Assembly (NCBI RefSeq): GCF_000317515.1
Contig: NC_019738.1
Span: 7,156,001 to 7,220,000 of the forward strand
Origin: Allocoleopsis franciscana PCC 7113
GTDB lineage: Bacteria > Cyanobacteriota > Cyanobacteriia > Cyanobacteriales > Coleofasciculaceae
DNA: 64,000 nucleotides
Reading direction: 5' to 3'
Shown here in pieces: positions 26,611 to 38,170 of this stretch. The notes beneath the pieces are model-generated. The model did no database searches and had not been told where the DNA came from. It saw only the letters and a program-made list of their open reading frames with translations. Position 1 is the first letter of the stretch; each line of letters starts with the position of its first letter. Both the position numbers and the translations under genes were made by a program.

Positions 26611-27398
26611 GCTCTAATCGCTCGAATTACCTCATCAGGAGCACTCAAGTGAGGGACGTGACCTTGTGCATTAATGTTCACTAGCTGACTTTTGGGAATC
26701 TGAGAAGCGAGATATCGACCCACTTCAGGGGGTACAGCCTTGTCATCGCTCGACTGTATAATCAAGGTCGGTACAGTTAGGCGCGATAAGTGGGCGCGAA
26801 AGTCTGACTGAAAAATCGCACGGGCGAGAGCAAGGGCAATATCTGGACGAACGACTGCCATAGTACCGGCATACTCACGAGCAAGGCTGGGACGCTCTGG
26901 ATTGCCCATCATTAGAGGCGCGAAGAAGCCACAAACCCAAGCCTCGTAGTTAGCAGACATCGCCCCATATAAAGCATCGAGGTCAGACTGCTCAAAGCCA
27001 CCGTGATAGTCTACATCGTTGAGGTAACGGGGTGATGCACCCATAAAGATCAGTCGGCTAAAGCGCTGTGGTTCTATTAGAGATGCGAGTAAACCCACCA
27101 TGGCGCTGACGGAATGACCCACCAAAATAGAGTGAGTCAGTTTTAATTCGGCGCATAGTTCTAGCAAATCCTCTGCATACCCGTAAAGACTGCTGTAGCG
27201 CGAGCGGCTGTAGGCGTTAAAATCGGACTGACCCGCCCCGACATGGTCGAAGAGTACAATGCGATAGTCAGATTCAAAGGCGGCTACAATATGTCGCCAA
27301 GCCGTCTGATCCGAACCGAAACCGTGAGCAAAAATCAGCGTTTGATTGCCTTGGCCTTGTACGTTGACGTGATTGCGCTTAATGATATGGGTTGCCAT
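26595..27398 (-). CDS. Alpha/beta hydrolase of the RsbQ/KAI2-D14 type
   Basis: This 267-residue alpha/beta hydrolase has a complete triad: nucleophile Ser in LVGHSVSAMVG, Asp in IIQSSDDKAVP and His in AQGHVPHLS. The opening IIKRNHVNVQGQGNQTLIFAHGFGSDQTAWRH and HVGAGQSDF match RsbQ (a Bacillus sigma-B activator) and the plant karrikin/strigolactone receptors KAI2 and D14. RsbQ works with an RsbP phosphatase; none is nearby. The ATG at 27398 gives MATHIIKRN; an upstream start would overlap the divergent small-protein gene and adds non-homologous residues. The substrate or signal is unknown. Confidence 0.88.
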   Translation of the reverse strand: MATHIIKRNHVNVQGQGNQTLIFAHGFGSDQTAWRHIVAAFESDYRIVLFDHVGAGQSDFNAYSRSRYSSLYGYAEDLLELCAELKLTHSILVGHSVSAMVGLLASLIEPQRFSRLIFMGASPRYLNDVDYHGGFEQSDLDALYGAMSANYEAWVCGFFAPLMMGNPERPSLAREYAGTMAVVRPDIALALARAIFQSDFRAHLSRLTVPTLIIQSSDDKAVPPEVGRYLASQIPKSQLVNINAQGHVPHLSAPDEVIRAIRAYLVE

Positions 27399-27433
27399 GG
27401 CAGGTGTATATCGTTTCTTTTTGGGTACAAAAC

Positions 27434-27706
27434 ATGAGATTTCAGCCAAAGTTCAAATTAAATTACAAACAGGCATTCAGGCTATCCCTGCTGGTTAATG
27501 CTCTCGTCTTGGTAATCGGGCTGTTATTGTTGGTACAGTCTCCAGGAGAGGCGGCGGTGAGAGTGACGCGGATTGGATCAGCCGGAAAAATCGTCTCCCA
27601 TAAGCTGCAAATGGCTAAGACAGATATCGTCTTTGTACAATGCAATACTAACGGTGAGCCGAAACTAGGTTACCTCAGAAACGAATTAGCGCTTACCTGT
27701 CCATAA
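27434..27706 (+). CDS. Small predicted exported or membrane-anchored protein
   Basis: This 90-residue protein has one strong hydrophobic segment (LSLLVNALVLVIGLLLLV, about residues 16-34) followed by SPGEAA, consistent with a signal peptide or anchor, and a short soluble part with two cysteines (FVQCNTNGEPKLGYL, LALTCP) that could form a disulfide. No family is recognised. It is divergent from the hydrolase, with their starts about 36 bp apart. Reality is supported by the signal-like N-terminus, but it is short. Confidence 0.5.
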   Translation: MRFQPKFKLNYKQAFRLSLLVNALVLVIGLLLLVQSPGEAAVRVTRIGSAGKIVSHKLQMAKTDIVFVQCNTNGEPKLGYLRNELALTCP

Positions 27707-27931
27707 CTTGGTCGTTAGGACTTACACACTTGCCCCAAAATCTGGGGGAGTTCAATTGTGTTCTCCCCAAGGTTGGTCGGAGATTTAGTGAAGACAGCGC
27801 AATCATGCGATCGCCACTAGAACGTTCATCATCCACATCCAAACGCTACATTAAAGCTACACAGGACTTTCAGCCCTTGTGTTGAACGATCTGTGTAGAT
27901 AGAAAGTGCGATTTGACCCGTGAGTCATACC

Positions 27932-28660
27932 ATGTTATCCAGTAGCGCCAATTACGAAATCACCTGGGAAAAGCTACCAGATGACTTTGTTCTAGACGAC
28001 GAACCCGTGGACAATATTAATCAGCCATCCCTTGCTGCCGCTTTAACCGAAAGCTTGGAAATCGCGGGAAAGCTTCCAGCCAATTCCCTGATTACGACCA
28101 ATTACGGCATCTGTGCCACAGTGAATCAAAAAATTGTCGTAAAAGCCCCCGACTGGGCATACATACCATCGATTCGGGTTCAACGGCAAGAAGTCAAACG
28201 TAGCTACACCCCCCAACTGCAAGGTGCGATTCCAGTCATTGTGATGGAATTTCTCTCCGATACAGAAGGGGGTGAGTATTCCATCAAACCCACTTATCCT
28301 CCAGGTAAGTGGTTTTTCTATGAGCAAATCCTGGGGGTTCCCAACTACATTATTTTTGAACCCGATGCAGGGGAACTCGAAGTTTATCACTTGGATGAGC
28401 AAAGACGATATCAGCTACAAGCTCCTGATGCCCATAACCGTTATTGGATTACCCAAATGGGGTTATCTTTGGGGGTATGGCAAGGAATCCGGGAAAATCG
28501 GACAGGTTACTGGTTGCGATGGTGGGATGAACATGGGGAACTGTTGCTGTGGGGTTCGGAGTCGGTGAATCAAGAAAGGCAAGAAAAGGAAATTGCTCAA
28601 CAACGAGCCGAACGATTAGCCGCACAACTCAGGGCAGCCGGAATTGAACCAGAGATTTAA
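27932..28660 (+). CDS. Uma2 family (DUF820) PD-(D/E)XK-fold protein
   Basis: From the ATG this is a 242-residue protein of a family highly amplified in cyanobacteria. Seen are the N-terminal WEKLPDDFVLDDEPVDN, APDWAYIP with the conserved Asp, VIVMEFLSDTEGGEY carrying the acidic residue of the nuclease fold, and FYEQILGVPNYIIFEPDAGELEVY. The C-terminus is a short coiled coil (QERQEKEIAQQRAERLAAQL). The family has a restriction-endonuclease-like fold, but the biological role of most members is unknown. A GTG at 27920 would add four residues. No linked partner gene is evident. Confidence 0.88.
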   Translation: MLSSSANYEITWEKLPDDFVLDDEPVDNINQPSLAAALTESLEIAGKLPANSLITTNYGICATVNQKIVVKAPDWAYIPSIRVQRQEVKRSYTPQLQGAIPVIVMEFLSDTEGGEYSIKPTYPPGKWFFYEQILGVPNYIIFEPDAGELEVYHLDEQRRYQLQAPDAHNRYWITQMGLSLGVWQGIRENRTGYWLRWWDEHGELLLWGSESVNQERQEKEIAQQRAERLAAQLRAAGIEPEI

Positions 28661-28686
28661 GAGGATAAAATTTGGAAACTATAACT

Positions 28687-29622
28687 CTACTTATCTGTCG
28701 GTAAGGCATAAAATCCTATGTGATTGGCAACTGGACGTTCACGCATGGGAAGTTTGGTATGAGTGGGAGCATTTAACACGGTGGCTCCTTCTGGAGTGGC
28801 TGCGACTACGGTGGTTGAACCGCCACCATCTAGATTCAAGGCTGAATCAGCGCCTAAATCCACAATAATTTTTGTCAGCTCTGCTAGCGTCGCTCCTTCG
28901 CTGTAAAGCGGGTGCTTACCATCGATCGCAATCAGCCAAAGTTTCTCACCCGCCCTATCCATCGCTACGGCAACACGGGAATAAGGTCTGTTACTGTGAC
29001 GTACATCTAAATTTAAGCCAACAGGATTGCCACGCTCCATCAAGATATGGTTACCCGTCACAGCTTGAACTGTACCGTTAGGGCACTCTTTACCTTTTGA
29101 GAGTTGAACGCTATCACGCCCTTGGCTTGTGATCAAGCATAATACAGGCAAGTCCGACTCGTGGGGGGAGTAACTCGCGCCATTTGAGATCGCTTGTCCG
29201 ACTACATTGGCACGCTCTCCACTACGGGGATAATAGTCCCAAGGTGTCACTTCACGAAAGGGATAGAAGAAGCTGGCATTGATTGCTAATTGCAGCTTGA
29301 ACTCTTGGAGAAATTCTGATGTGGTTCGGGCGTTGATTTCGGTGGGAACTTCTGTCTTTTCTAGAGTCGGCTTTCCTGGCGTAACCAGTACTTTAACTCC
29401 GGGTGCTGTTAGGTCAATACTAACGATATGAATCATCAACGGACGGGGTGTGGAGCGAACCTCGCGTTTGTAGACAATGCCTTGAAATAGCGATCGCTCT
29501 TGAGTTGTTCGCGGTGGGCGTTGCCAATGGAGCCACCCGTAGAGTATCAGGGGCAAGAGTAATAGTCCCGTTCCCCCTGCCAGCAACAATTGCTTTATGC
29601 CAATCTGGTATCGATGATTCAT
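28687..29622 (-). CDS. Phosphodiester glycosidase family protein (NAGPA-like)
   Basis: This 311-residue protein has one N-terminal membrane anchor or signal (about residues 11-29) and an extracytoplasmic domain similar to the luminal domain of the mannose-6-phosphate uncovering enzyme. The hallmark near the end is ALNLDGGGSTTVV; LAINASFFYPF and WLIAIDGKHPLYSEGATLAEL are further conserved blocks. Bacterial homologues hydrolyse sugar phosphodiesters or act on exopolysaccharide and spore cortex; the substrate here is unknown. The gene is divergent from the pentapeptide-membrane gene at 29650. It probably acts in the periplasm or on the outer wall. Confidence 0.9.
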   Translation of the reverse strand: MNHRYQIGIKQLLLAGGTGLLLLPLILYGWLHWQRPPRTTQERSLFQGIVYKREVRSTPRPLMIHIVSIDLTAPGVKVLVTPGKPTLEKTEVPTEINARTTSEFLQEFKLQLAINASFFYPFREVTPWDYYPRSGERANVVGQAISNGASYSPHESDLPVLCLITSQGRDSVQLSKGKECPNGTVQAVTGNHILMERGNPVGLNLDVRHSNRPYSRVAVAMDRAGEKLWLIAIDGKHPLYSEGATLAELTKIIVDLGADSALNLDGGGSTTVVAATPEGATVLNAPTHTKLPMRERPVANHIGFYALPTDK

Positions 29623-29649
29623 GGTTTGAAGCGTTTCACCGACTCAATT

Positions 29650-30492
29650 ATGGCAAGCTCATCCCCACTTAATTTTGCAAATCAGGACTTGCGAAACCGC
29701 TCCTTTAAGGGTCAGAACCTAAATGGAGCTAATTTTAGCGGTTGTGATCTTCGTGGTTGTGATTTTAGTCACGCTCTATTGCAGGATGCTAATTTTGAGC
29801 GAGTCAAGACGGGGCAAACACCCAGGCAGTTCATCCCTTCTGTGGTGCTTGCTCTCGTTATAGGTTTGTTATCCGCTGATGGATTTAGCAAAATGATTTT
29901 CGGACTTTTGGGTCGTACCCCCGCAGAGGGAGGTTGGTCTTTTGTGATTGCTTTAGGCGTGAGTTTGGCGATTTCTGGGATATTTTCCGGGCTGAGAGTG
30001 ATGATGCGCCCTAAGTCTCTGGCAAGGCGGATCGCGACGATAATATCGGGTGCGACGTCGGGGGCGTTGCTGGGTTTTTTCTATGGAGGAAGTACCACGG
30101 ACAATAATGTCCAATTTGCGATCGCTGGGGCGGTATTGGGAGGAGTGCTGATGGCGCTGATTTGTTGGAGAGTTCGCCATCCACTGGTAGCCGTTGCGGT
30201 TGCTGCTGCCGGAGGCGTTGCTGGGTATGGCTTTGCCTTTTTCACGGGAGCAACGGCGATCGCTTATTTAAGTGCCCAAAAGTTGGTTTGGGGGGTTTTT
30301 TGGGGGGCTTTATCTCTGGGTTACATCGGTTTAACGATGAATTCTCTCATCCTAGTGGTTCGAGAAATTAGACATGGATGCGGGACATCTTTTAGAAGGG
30401 CGGACTTAACCAATGCGAAGTTTGATAGAGCCATTCTGCAAAACACTGATTTTTCAGGTGCGCTTGGTTCTAACAATTTTGAGTATAGCTAA
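29650..30492 (+). CDS. Membrane protein with split pentapeptide repeats
   Basis: In this 280-residue protein residues 8-50 are pentapeptide repeats (ANFSGCDLRGCDFSHALLQDANF). Residues about 60-240 form a Gly/Ala-rich domain with six or so hydrophobic segments. The C-terminal 35 residues return to pentapeptides (FRRADLTNAKFDRAILQNTDFSGAL). The membrane domain seems to have been inserted into a pentapeptide protein, or the two halves pair across it. The ATG at 29650 is preferred; the longer reading from 29590 would run into the start of the divergent glycosidase gene. Function is unknown. Confidence 0.8.
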   Translation: MASSSPLNFANQDLRNRSFKGQNLNGANFSGCDLRGCDFSHALLQDANFERVKTGQTPRQFIPSVVLALVIGLLSADGFSKMIFGLLGRTPAEGGWSFVIALGVSLAISGIFSGLRVMMRPKSLARRIATIISGATSGALLGFFYGGSTTDNNVQFAIAGAVLGGVLMALICWRVRHPLVAVAVAAAGGVAGYGFAFFTGATAIAYLSAQKLVWGVFWGALSLGYIGLTMNSLILVVREIRHGCGTSFRRADLTNAKFDRAILQNTDFSGALGSNNFEYS

Positions 30493-30522
30493 CTCGCGGT
30501 AGATTTTTTGTCTCCTTGGGAT

Positions 30523-31914
30523 TTAAGCGTTGGAGGGAACCAGGAGATAGCTATTCCCAGACATCAATGTGGCTTGGCGATTTTCCAACAGTTTGATGAC
30601 TCCGTTCGTGATGATTCTGGCTAGCTCACTATTGCAGCTAGCCAGATAATCTTCGGAAGAAATAGTTCCTTGAAAAAATGCCTGCGATCGCTCCCGCAAA
30701 CGTCGAATCTCATTAAAGCCGATATATTTAACAACAAAAGTCGTTACAGGCGAATTTCTAATATCATAATTTGAATTTTTCCATCGTCCTATCTCCAACA
30801 AATCTAAAACTTCTCTTTCCACAGCCAGGGTTGGTTGATAGGGGCTAGGCAGATGAGGAAACGAGTCTTTCAATCGACCCACTGAAAATTCGGAATCCGG
30901 TAATTCTCCAATCATCATGGATAGAGAAACATCCGAGCCAAAGCGTAAAGAGAGGGCTTCAATCATGGCGATCGCCACCAGTTTACTTTCCAAGTAAAGC
31001 TGTGCTACTTCTATATTCTTACGGGTTCGCTCCACCAACTCGTAATAAGTAGAGTCCTCTGGCTCTCCTTGGAACTGATGAAAAACCAGTTCTGGCTGGA
31101 GGCATTTTAAAAAGCCTAACATTTTTTGCATGGCTTCTCGGTAATCGCGAACGGTGTAAGAACCGGATTTACGGAGATTATGGTTAATTTCTGGTAATAT
31201 GCTCCAGGTATTTGTTAAAAAAACGGCAGAACTCGGTTCAGCGAAATTACCAACATCTCGGTTCGCTAATCTCACCGACCTTTTCACCGCTTGAATCACA
31301 TCTTCATCGGTTAGCTGAAGATTGAACTGATGATTGGTTAATTTCAATCGTTGGTGTAAGAGTTCACTAGGGCTAAAACCCGATTCTGTCTTTGATCGGA
31401 AAGGAATTGTGGCTTCGATACAAGCTGCTACTTGAACAATCAATGTCGGACTTAAAAAGGACTCTAAAACCTTAGCCGCCACGAGAGTACTCAAGAATTC
31501 ATTTTGCCCACCAAACGGAGAAAGGGCTTGACCGGGCACAAAGCCAAATATCATTGCCACCATCTCAAAGATGGCATCTTCAGGCAACTCATTTTGCTCT
31601 CGAATGAACAACTTTTCCCGCTCCTCCTCAATAAAAGGAGCCAGGTAATAGGTAAGATTAAAATTTATACTTTTATCGACTTGCACATATACAATATCGT
31701 GAAATAAAGCCGCTAGAACTTCAATCGCATCTCCATCTCCACCCACTTCAAAAATATGAGCGGTTGAATGGAAATAGCGCCAAGGGCTATCCATAGTTTG
31801 AACAATAAGCTTAGCAATCTTAGAGAGTTGCTTGAAAGGAGCTTCCACCTTTAGACGTTCGGTAACCCAGATTAGCTTGTCTAAGCATTGTTGATGATTA
31901 TTGTCAAAATTCAT
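30523..31914 (-). CDS. HD-domain (metal-dependent phosphohydrolase-like) protein
   Basis: This 463-residue protein has an N-terminal HD-like region: the spaced histidines of RYFHSTAHIFEV and the His-Asp pair in LAALFHDIVY (near residue 70) form the metal-site pattern, and RSVRLANRDVGNFAEP may be a later helix. The remaining 350 residues are helical with no domain I can name. HD proteins often cleave phosphomonoesters or cyclic dinucleotides; substrate and activity are not assignable here. No signal peptide is seen. It is monocistronic, tail-to-tail with the pentapeptide-membrane gene. Confidence 0.75.
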   Translation of the reverse strand: MNFDNNHQQCLDKLIWVTERLKVEAPFKQLSKIAKLIVQTMDSPWRYFHSTAHIFEVGGDGDAIEVLAALFHDIVYVQVDKSINFNLTYYLAPFIEEEREKLFIREQNELPEDAIFEMVAMIFGFVPGQALSPFGGQNEFLSTLVAAKVLESFLSPTLIVQVAACIEATIPFRSKTESGFSPSELLHQRLKLTNHQFNLQLTDEDVIQAVKRSVRLANRDVGNFAEPSSAVFLTNTWSILPEINHNLRKSGSYTVRDYREAMQKMLGFLKCLQPELVFHQFQGEPEDSTYYELVERTRKNIEVAQLYLESKLVAIAMIEALSLRFGSDVSLSMMIGELPDSEFSVGRLKDSFPHLPSPYQPTLAVEREVLDLLEIGRWKNSNYDIRNSPVTTFVVKYIGFNEIRRLRERSQAFFQGTISSEDYLASCNSELARIITNGVIKLLENRQATLMSGNSYLLVPSNA

Positions 31915-32340
31915 AAAGCTCTCCAGACTAGCTTGGGAATTTAAATTTTGATATTTTGATAGAATGTGTGAAGAGTTTGGCAGGCATTCGTAAAGAAAGC
32001 ATGAAGACGATCAGCCTTAGGCCGAGGCAGGGTTATAGCTAACGCTTGAGTTAGATCTAGAATTCCTGTGACGCCTTGATTTACTGTTAATACGAAAAAT
32101 TATAGCTGAGAGATTCTGTTAACGCTCCCCTTAACTTCATACAAAATGATCGAATAGATTCCTTGCCCGTTAATCGGAAAAAAATTACAGACTTTGGGGT
32201 GAATTTTATCGAATTCTCAATCTTTATTAGCAAATTTATATTTAAGCCGCATGAGGGGTCAGACCCTCAATTATTAACTTTTAGAGCTACTAGATATTAA
32301 GGATACGCCTCAAGATTGATGATTAATTCCTGATTTAATC
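31915..32340. other. Gene-free A/T-rich interval
   Basis: These 426 bases lie between two leftward genes. They contain a small palindrome TGAGGG-GTCAGA-CCCTCA near 32250, similar to the GGGGTCTGACCCC edge of the repeat at 46062, but no ORF or clear terminator. The promoter of the HD-domain gene is expected in the first part. Confidence 0.5.
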
Positions 32341-33621
32341 TCACTTTCGCAGGATTTGACCATTACTTTTGATGGTTAGGGCTGTTTTGGGAAAATCAAG
32401 CTGAGTCAGTTGACGAATGAGTTTGATACTGCGGCCTTTAGGATCAGGATAAGGTATACCTTGCCGATTCAGGTGAACGGGGATGATGTTACCAGACACA
32501 AAATCTCCCTGGTTATTCAGTTCCACTTCTAAAACCAGAGAATAGGCAAGTTCGGCTTGAGTGGAAAGAGTCCGGTATCCTAGAAAATTTCCCAGAGAAT
32601 AGGCGATAAACTTGCCTTTGTAGAGTTCTACAGCTCTGGGAACATGAGGACTATGACCCAAAATTAGATCGGCACCGTTATCAATCATGGTGTGGGAAAA
32701 CTTCACCAAATTGCCTCGATTTTCATTGGCGAAAACTTCTGTTTTATTGCGAACACGCATTGCACCAGTCCCCTCAGCACCGGCATGAACGGAAATCACC
32801 ACAATATCCGCACGTTTGCTCGCTTTTTGTACCAGAGCTTTAGCTCGGGCTAAATTATTGATGGAATTGTGATAGTCAAAGTAGCTAAAGCCAATCCAAG
32901 CAATCGATACACCTTGATAATGAGCAATCAAGATTTGGCCTTTTTTCCCAACGGCTTTAATCCCCGTTTTTTCCAAATTTTGAATGGTGTCTCTGAATCC
33001 CTGAACATAGAAATCATAGGAATGATTATTAGCAACGCTCATAATATCAAACCCAGCTTCTTTTAAAATCTGGGTATAACTCGGAGGTGTGCGAAAGGGC
33101 ACTACCAATCCACCTCCCACACCTTTAGCAGAGTAAGGATGATTGGTTAATGTACTTTCAAAGTTCCCGAATAAAAAATCAGCGCCTTGGAGCAGAGGCT
33201 TAACGGATTGAAAGAGAACTTTTTTGTTTGGATGAAGTCGATTCGTTGGATAGTTAGTGCCTGGAACGATATCTCCCACCGCTTTGATTTTGATATTAAC
33301 TTTAGACGAAATGCCTGAGTATTTCGAGTTGGGTGGGATGTTAGACTTTGCCTGAACTTCAGTGTATTCCTCAATTTCAGCATATTCGAGGTCATCTGGA
33401 GAACGGTAAATCAAGCTATAGCCTATGCCCAGAAAAAAGCTCAGGACTCCCAACAAGATTAACAGAGAAGTTCGGCTGCGGATTTTTTGCTTCAAAAGGG
33501 CAATTTCCCTTGGTTCATCTCGTTTAGATAACAAGGTATAGCTCTCCTGCTGAGATAATAAAAGTCTGTTCCACTTTACTGTTAGAACGTTCTTGATAGA
33601 CCTGATGCGAGATTTAATCAT
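32341..33621 (-). CDS. CapA family (poly-gamma-glutamate synthesis-like) protein
   Basis: From the ATG at 33621 this is a 426-residue protein. A single membrane anchor near residues 53-72 (LLILLGVLSFFLGIGYSLIY) precedes a CapA-type metallophosphatase-like domain with IKAVGDIVPGTNYP, LFGNFESTLTN, SVANNHSYDFYVQG, VISVHAGAEGTG, and LGHSPHVPRAVELYKGKFIAYSLGNFLG. CapA is part of the poly-gamma-glutamate capsule machinery of Bacillus, but no capB or capC gene is nearby and most cyanobacterial members are of unknown role. The frame extends to an ATG at 33744, but the extra 41 residues look non-coding. It is predicted to be anchored with the domain outside the cytoplasm. Confidence 0.88.
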   Translation of the reverse strand: MIKSRIRSIKNVLTVKWNRLLLSQQESYTLLSKRDEPREIALLKQKIRSRTSLLILLGVLSFFLGIGYSLIYRSPDDLEYAEIEEYTEVQAKSNIPPNSKYSGISSKVNIKIKAVGDIVPGTNYPTNRLHPNKKVLFQSVKPLLQGADFLFGNFESTLTNHPYSAKGVGGGLVVPFRTPPSYTQILKEAGFDIMSVANNHSYDFYVQGFRDTIQNLEKTGIKAVGKKGQILIAHYQGVSIAWIGFSYFDYHNSINNLARAKALVQKASKRADIVVISVHAGAEGTGAMRVRNKTEVFANENRGNLVKFSHTMIDNGADLILGHSPHVPRAVELYKGKFIAYSLGNFLGYRTLSTQAELAYSLVLEVELNNQGDFVSGNIIPVHLNRQGIPYPDPKGRSIKLIRQLTQLDFPKTALTIKSNGQILRK

Positions 33622-33884
33622 CCACGAAATAAATAGGGAAAGAGAGTTGAAGGGGAGTCTATTCGACCATGCCAAATGCCTAAGACCTGGGGCACCTAAA
33701 CTTAAGCCTGAGCCAAAAGTTACCAGGCGGGGTGGCAACAGCATGGATTAAATGCTTTTCAGCTTATCATCTCTCTTACCATCGGTCTGCTCTGAAGGTA
33801 TCGTTTGTAACGATGGCTTTCCCCTCGAAAGCTGAAGTCGCGCTGAGCAAAGGAGGCGAGCTCGCCTGATATAATTTGCCATAA

Positions 33885-33930
33885 CCTCAGCGTCCCTTAG
33901 CGTCACCCTCTGCGCTCTTTGCGTTAAAAC
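33885..33930. repeat. Interspersed direct-repeat-rich element
   Basis: CAGCGTCCCTTAGCGTCACC followed by CTCTGCGCTCTTTGCGTTAA is a degenerate tandem of GCGT/TGCG units, of a type commonly scattered in cyanobacterial intergenic regions. It lies in the gap between capA-like and ftsH (33622-34057), which has no gene. Confidence 0.45.
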
Positions 33931-33999
33931 AATATTATTCCAATGCAAACGGATTCAACAGGATTCACTAGCAGTATTAATTCCACTCACACAATCAAC

Positions 34000-34028
34000 A
34001 AAAAAAGGAGATGATTGATACCATCTCC
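34000..34028 (-). terminator. Intrinsic terminator of ftsH
   Basis: On the minus strand GGAGATG (34022-34028) pairs with CATCTCC (34007-34013) and is followed at once by seven T residues (34000-34006), 30 bases past the ftsH stop. It is a clear rho-independent terminator. Confidence 0.85.
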
Positions 34029-34057
34029 CCTGACTTATTCACTTAACGTTCCTTTTC

Positions 34058-35944
34058 TTATAGCTGAGGCACGTATTGTTCCTTATCAGGTACATCTGTG
34101 TACTCTGCAACAATTTGACGGAACTCTTCACCGTCAATTGTTTCTTTTTCAATCAACAGATCCACCAAGCGGTCAATCACAACCCGGTTGTCCCGAATAA
34201 TCCGACGTGCATCGTCGTGGCAATGCTCAACAATCACGCGAACTTGCTCATCAATTCGTGAAGCAACGACTTCAGAATACTCCGCTCTCGACGTCAAACC
34301 ACCGCCCAGAAAGACTTCTCCTTCTTGGCTTTCAAGGGACATCGGGCCTAAATCGGACATCCCAAACCGGGTGACCATTTGCCGTGCCATGCCTGTGACT
34401 TGTTGTAAGTCGCCACCCGCACCGGTCGTAACTTCGGAATAGCCGAAAATCTCTTCTTCTGCGGCTCTACCGCCCAAAGCCCCTGTAATCCGAGCTTTGA
34501 GTTGTGCTCGGGTAATTAAGCCTTGCTCCTCGTTAGGCGTAAACCAAGTCAGACCTTGAGCTTGTCCGCGAGGAATTAAGGTAACTTTTTGTACAGGGTC
34601 GTGGTCTTTAACCAAAGTTCCCACGATCGCATGTCCAATTTCGTGGTAAGCAATCAAGCGCTTGCTCTTGCTATCCACCAGGGGTGTCCCTTCCATACCG
34701 GCAACAACGCGGTCAACAGCGTCGTTGATTTCCAGCATGGTGATCGCTTCCTTGCGGCGTCGGGCGGTGAGAATGGCAGCTTCGTTGAGCAGGTTGGCTA
34801 AGTCAGCACCGGTAAATCCAGGAGTCCGTCGTGCGATCGTTTCGATCGAAACTTCTGGCGCGAGTTTCTTGTTCCGGGCGTGGACATCCAAGATGCCAAC
34901 CCGTCCCTTCATATCAGGGGCATCAACGATGACTTGGCGGTCAAAACGTCCGGGACGTAACAGGGCAGTATCTAGAACATCTGGGCGGTTCGTAGCGGCA
35001 ATGATGATAATCCCGGTATTGCCTTCAAAACCATCCATTTCCGTGAGCAACTGGTTAAGGGTTTGCTCTCGTTCATCGTTACCACCGCCGATTCCTGCGC
35101 CACGCTGTCTTCCAACCGCGTCAATTTCATCGATAAACACGAGGCAGGGGGCGTTTTCTTTGGCTTTCTTGAACAAGTCACGGACGCGGGAGGCACCCAC
35201 CCCAACGAACATTTCCACGAATTCACTACCGGAGATGCTGAAGAAGGGAACTCCAGCTTCACCGGCGATCGCTTTTGCTAATAGGGTTTTACCAGTACCC
35301 GGAGGGCCAACCAGCAGCACCCCTTTGGGAATGCGTGCACCCACGGCTGTAAACCGTTCAGGTTGTTTGAGGAATGTCACAACCTCTTGTAGTTCTTCTT
35401 TCGCTTCTTCAATTCCAGCCACATCGTTGAACAGAATGCCGGTTTTGGCTTCCATCTGAAATCTTGCCTTGGATTTCCCAAAGTTCATGGCTTGACCTGG
35501 GCCGCCATTGATGTTACTGGAACGACGGAACAGGAAAAACAAGCCAGCAATCAAGAGAATCGGGAAAATTAGATTCCCCAGTAGCCCCCAAATGGCTCCA
35601 TCATTCCGCGCTGGATGAGCATCTAGGCTGATATTGGATTCTCTCAGTTTGGCAACGAGTTCTGGGGCGTTGGAGGGGAGATCGACTCGTAGCCGTTGGA
35701 TGCGGTTATCGAGTTCTGTATCGACCGCTTCTACAATTGCCGTGCGACCACCATCATAAAGGTCAACACTGGTGACTCTCCCGGCATCTAAATATTCCAA
35801 GAAGCGACCATAGGTCATTCGAGTGCTTGCCGTGTTTCTACCCATATCAGCGGCAGGTGTCGAAAAGGCTCCCTGCCATAGGAAAAACCCAATAACAAGG
35901 GCTGGTATTGTCCAAAGTAATATTATTCTCCAGGAAATTTTCAT
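34058..35944 (-). CDS. ftsH: ATP-dependent zinc metalloprotease FtsH
   Basis: This is a 628-residue AAA+ membrane protease. Two N-terminal membrane segments (about 4-21 and 107-125) flank a lumenal/periplasmic domain. The AAA domain has Walker [17 protein letters not shown], Walker [17 protein letters not shown] and pore-loop [13 protein letters not shown]; the protease domain has the zinc site HEIGHAIVG. The length and sequence match the cyanobacterial FtsH group that acts as hetero-hexamers in thylakoid or plasma membranes, including photosystem II D1 repair; which of the four cyanobacterial paralogues this is was not settled. The ATG at 35944 ([11 protein letters not shown]) is chosen; an upstream in-frame start adds 11 residues. 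Confidence 0.97.
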   Translation of the reverse strand: MKISWRIILLWTIPALVIGFFLWQGAFSTPAADMGRNTASTRMTYGRFLEYLDAGRVTSVDLYDGGRTAIVEAVDTELDNRIQRLRVDLPSNAPELVAKLRESNISLDAHPARNDGAIWGLLGNLIFPILLIAGLFFLFRRSSNINGGPGQAMNFGKSKARFQMEAKTGILFNDVAGIEEAKEELQEVVTFLKQPERFTAVGARIPKGVLLVGPPGTGKTLLAKAIAGEAGVPFFSISGSEFVEMFVGVGASRVRDLFKKAKENAPCLVFIDEIDAVGRQRGAGIGGGNDEREQTLNQLLTEMDGFEGNTGIIIIAATNRPDVLDTALLRPGRFDRQVIVDAPDMKGRVGILDVHARNKKLAPEVSIETIARRTPGFTGADLANLLNEAAILTARRRKEAITMLEINDAVDRVVAGMEGTPLVDSKSKRLIAYHEIGHAIVGTLVKDHDPVQKVTLIPRGQAQGLTWFTPNEEQGLITRAQLKARITGALGGRAAEEEIFGYSEVTTGAGGDLQQVTGMARQMVTRFGMSDLGPMSLESQEGEVFLGGGLTSRAEYSEVVASRIDEQVRVIVEHCHDDARRIIRDNRVVIDRLVDLLIEKETIDGEEFRQIVAEYTDVPDKEQYVPQL

Positions 35945-36388
35945 TTTGTGATTAACCTCTAGATACTGGTCATACATGCTGGTTTTAGTCCTCTATGAGC
36001 ATGAGGAACAAGCAAACTCAGCTAAAAAATGCATGAACAGAAAATTTACTGTTACTACCTATCCGTCTTTTAGTCACAAGTTTAGGGGCTTGAGCGATAT
36101 AACGGCAAAGACCTGTACTTGTAACGTTATCTTAACTAAATTTAACGTAATTCTCACGATTCGAGCAAGCCACTCTGGAAGAATGATGAACGCGCCTGGA
36201 TCTTAGGCTTTAAGCCAACAGATACAGACGCGCTTTTTATCCTCTATGATCGCTCGTAGGGAATTAGGTTCGGTCAAAACCGACTAAGTGGGGTACGGCA
36301 GACATCATCCACCTATTGAAAGCTCCCTAGTTTCCCCTCTTCAGTGCTAAAACTAAAACGAGTAGAAGGCTTTTGCCAACCTACACGA
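35945..36388. other. Upstream region of ftsH and 3' region of petH
   Basis: These 444 bases hold the ftsH promoter and leader. There is a short palindrome GGCTTTAAGCC near 36209-36219, but no clean terminator for petH and no believable ORF. Confidence 0.5.

Positions 36389-38170
<1,782 letters not shown>

Noticed and set aside
34662-35459. Rightward 265-codon frame
   Set aside because: It lies antisense to the strongly conserved AAA domain of ftsH and has the composition of a shadow frame.
35976-36206. Rightward 76-codon frame upstream of ftsH
   Set aside because: It overlaps the ftsH leader, lacks a ribosome-binding site and has no recognisable features.
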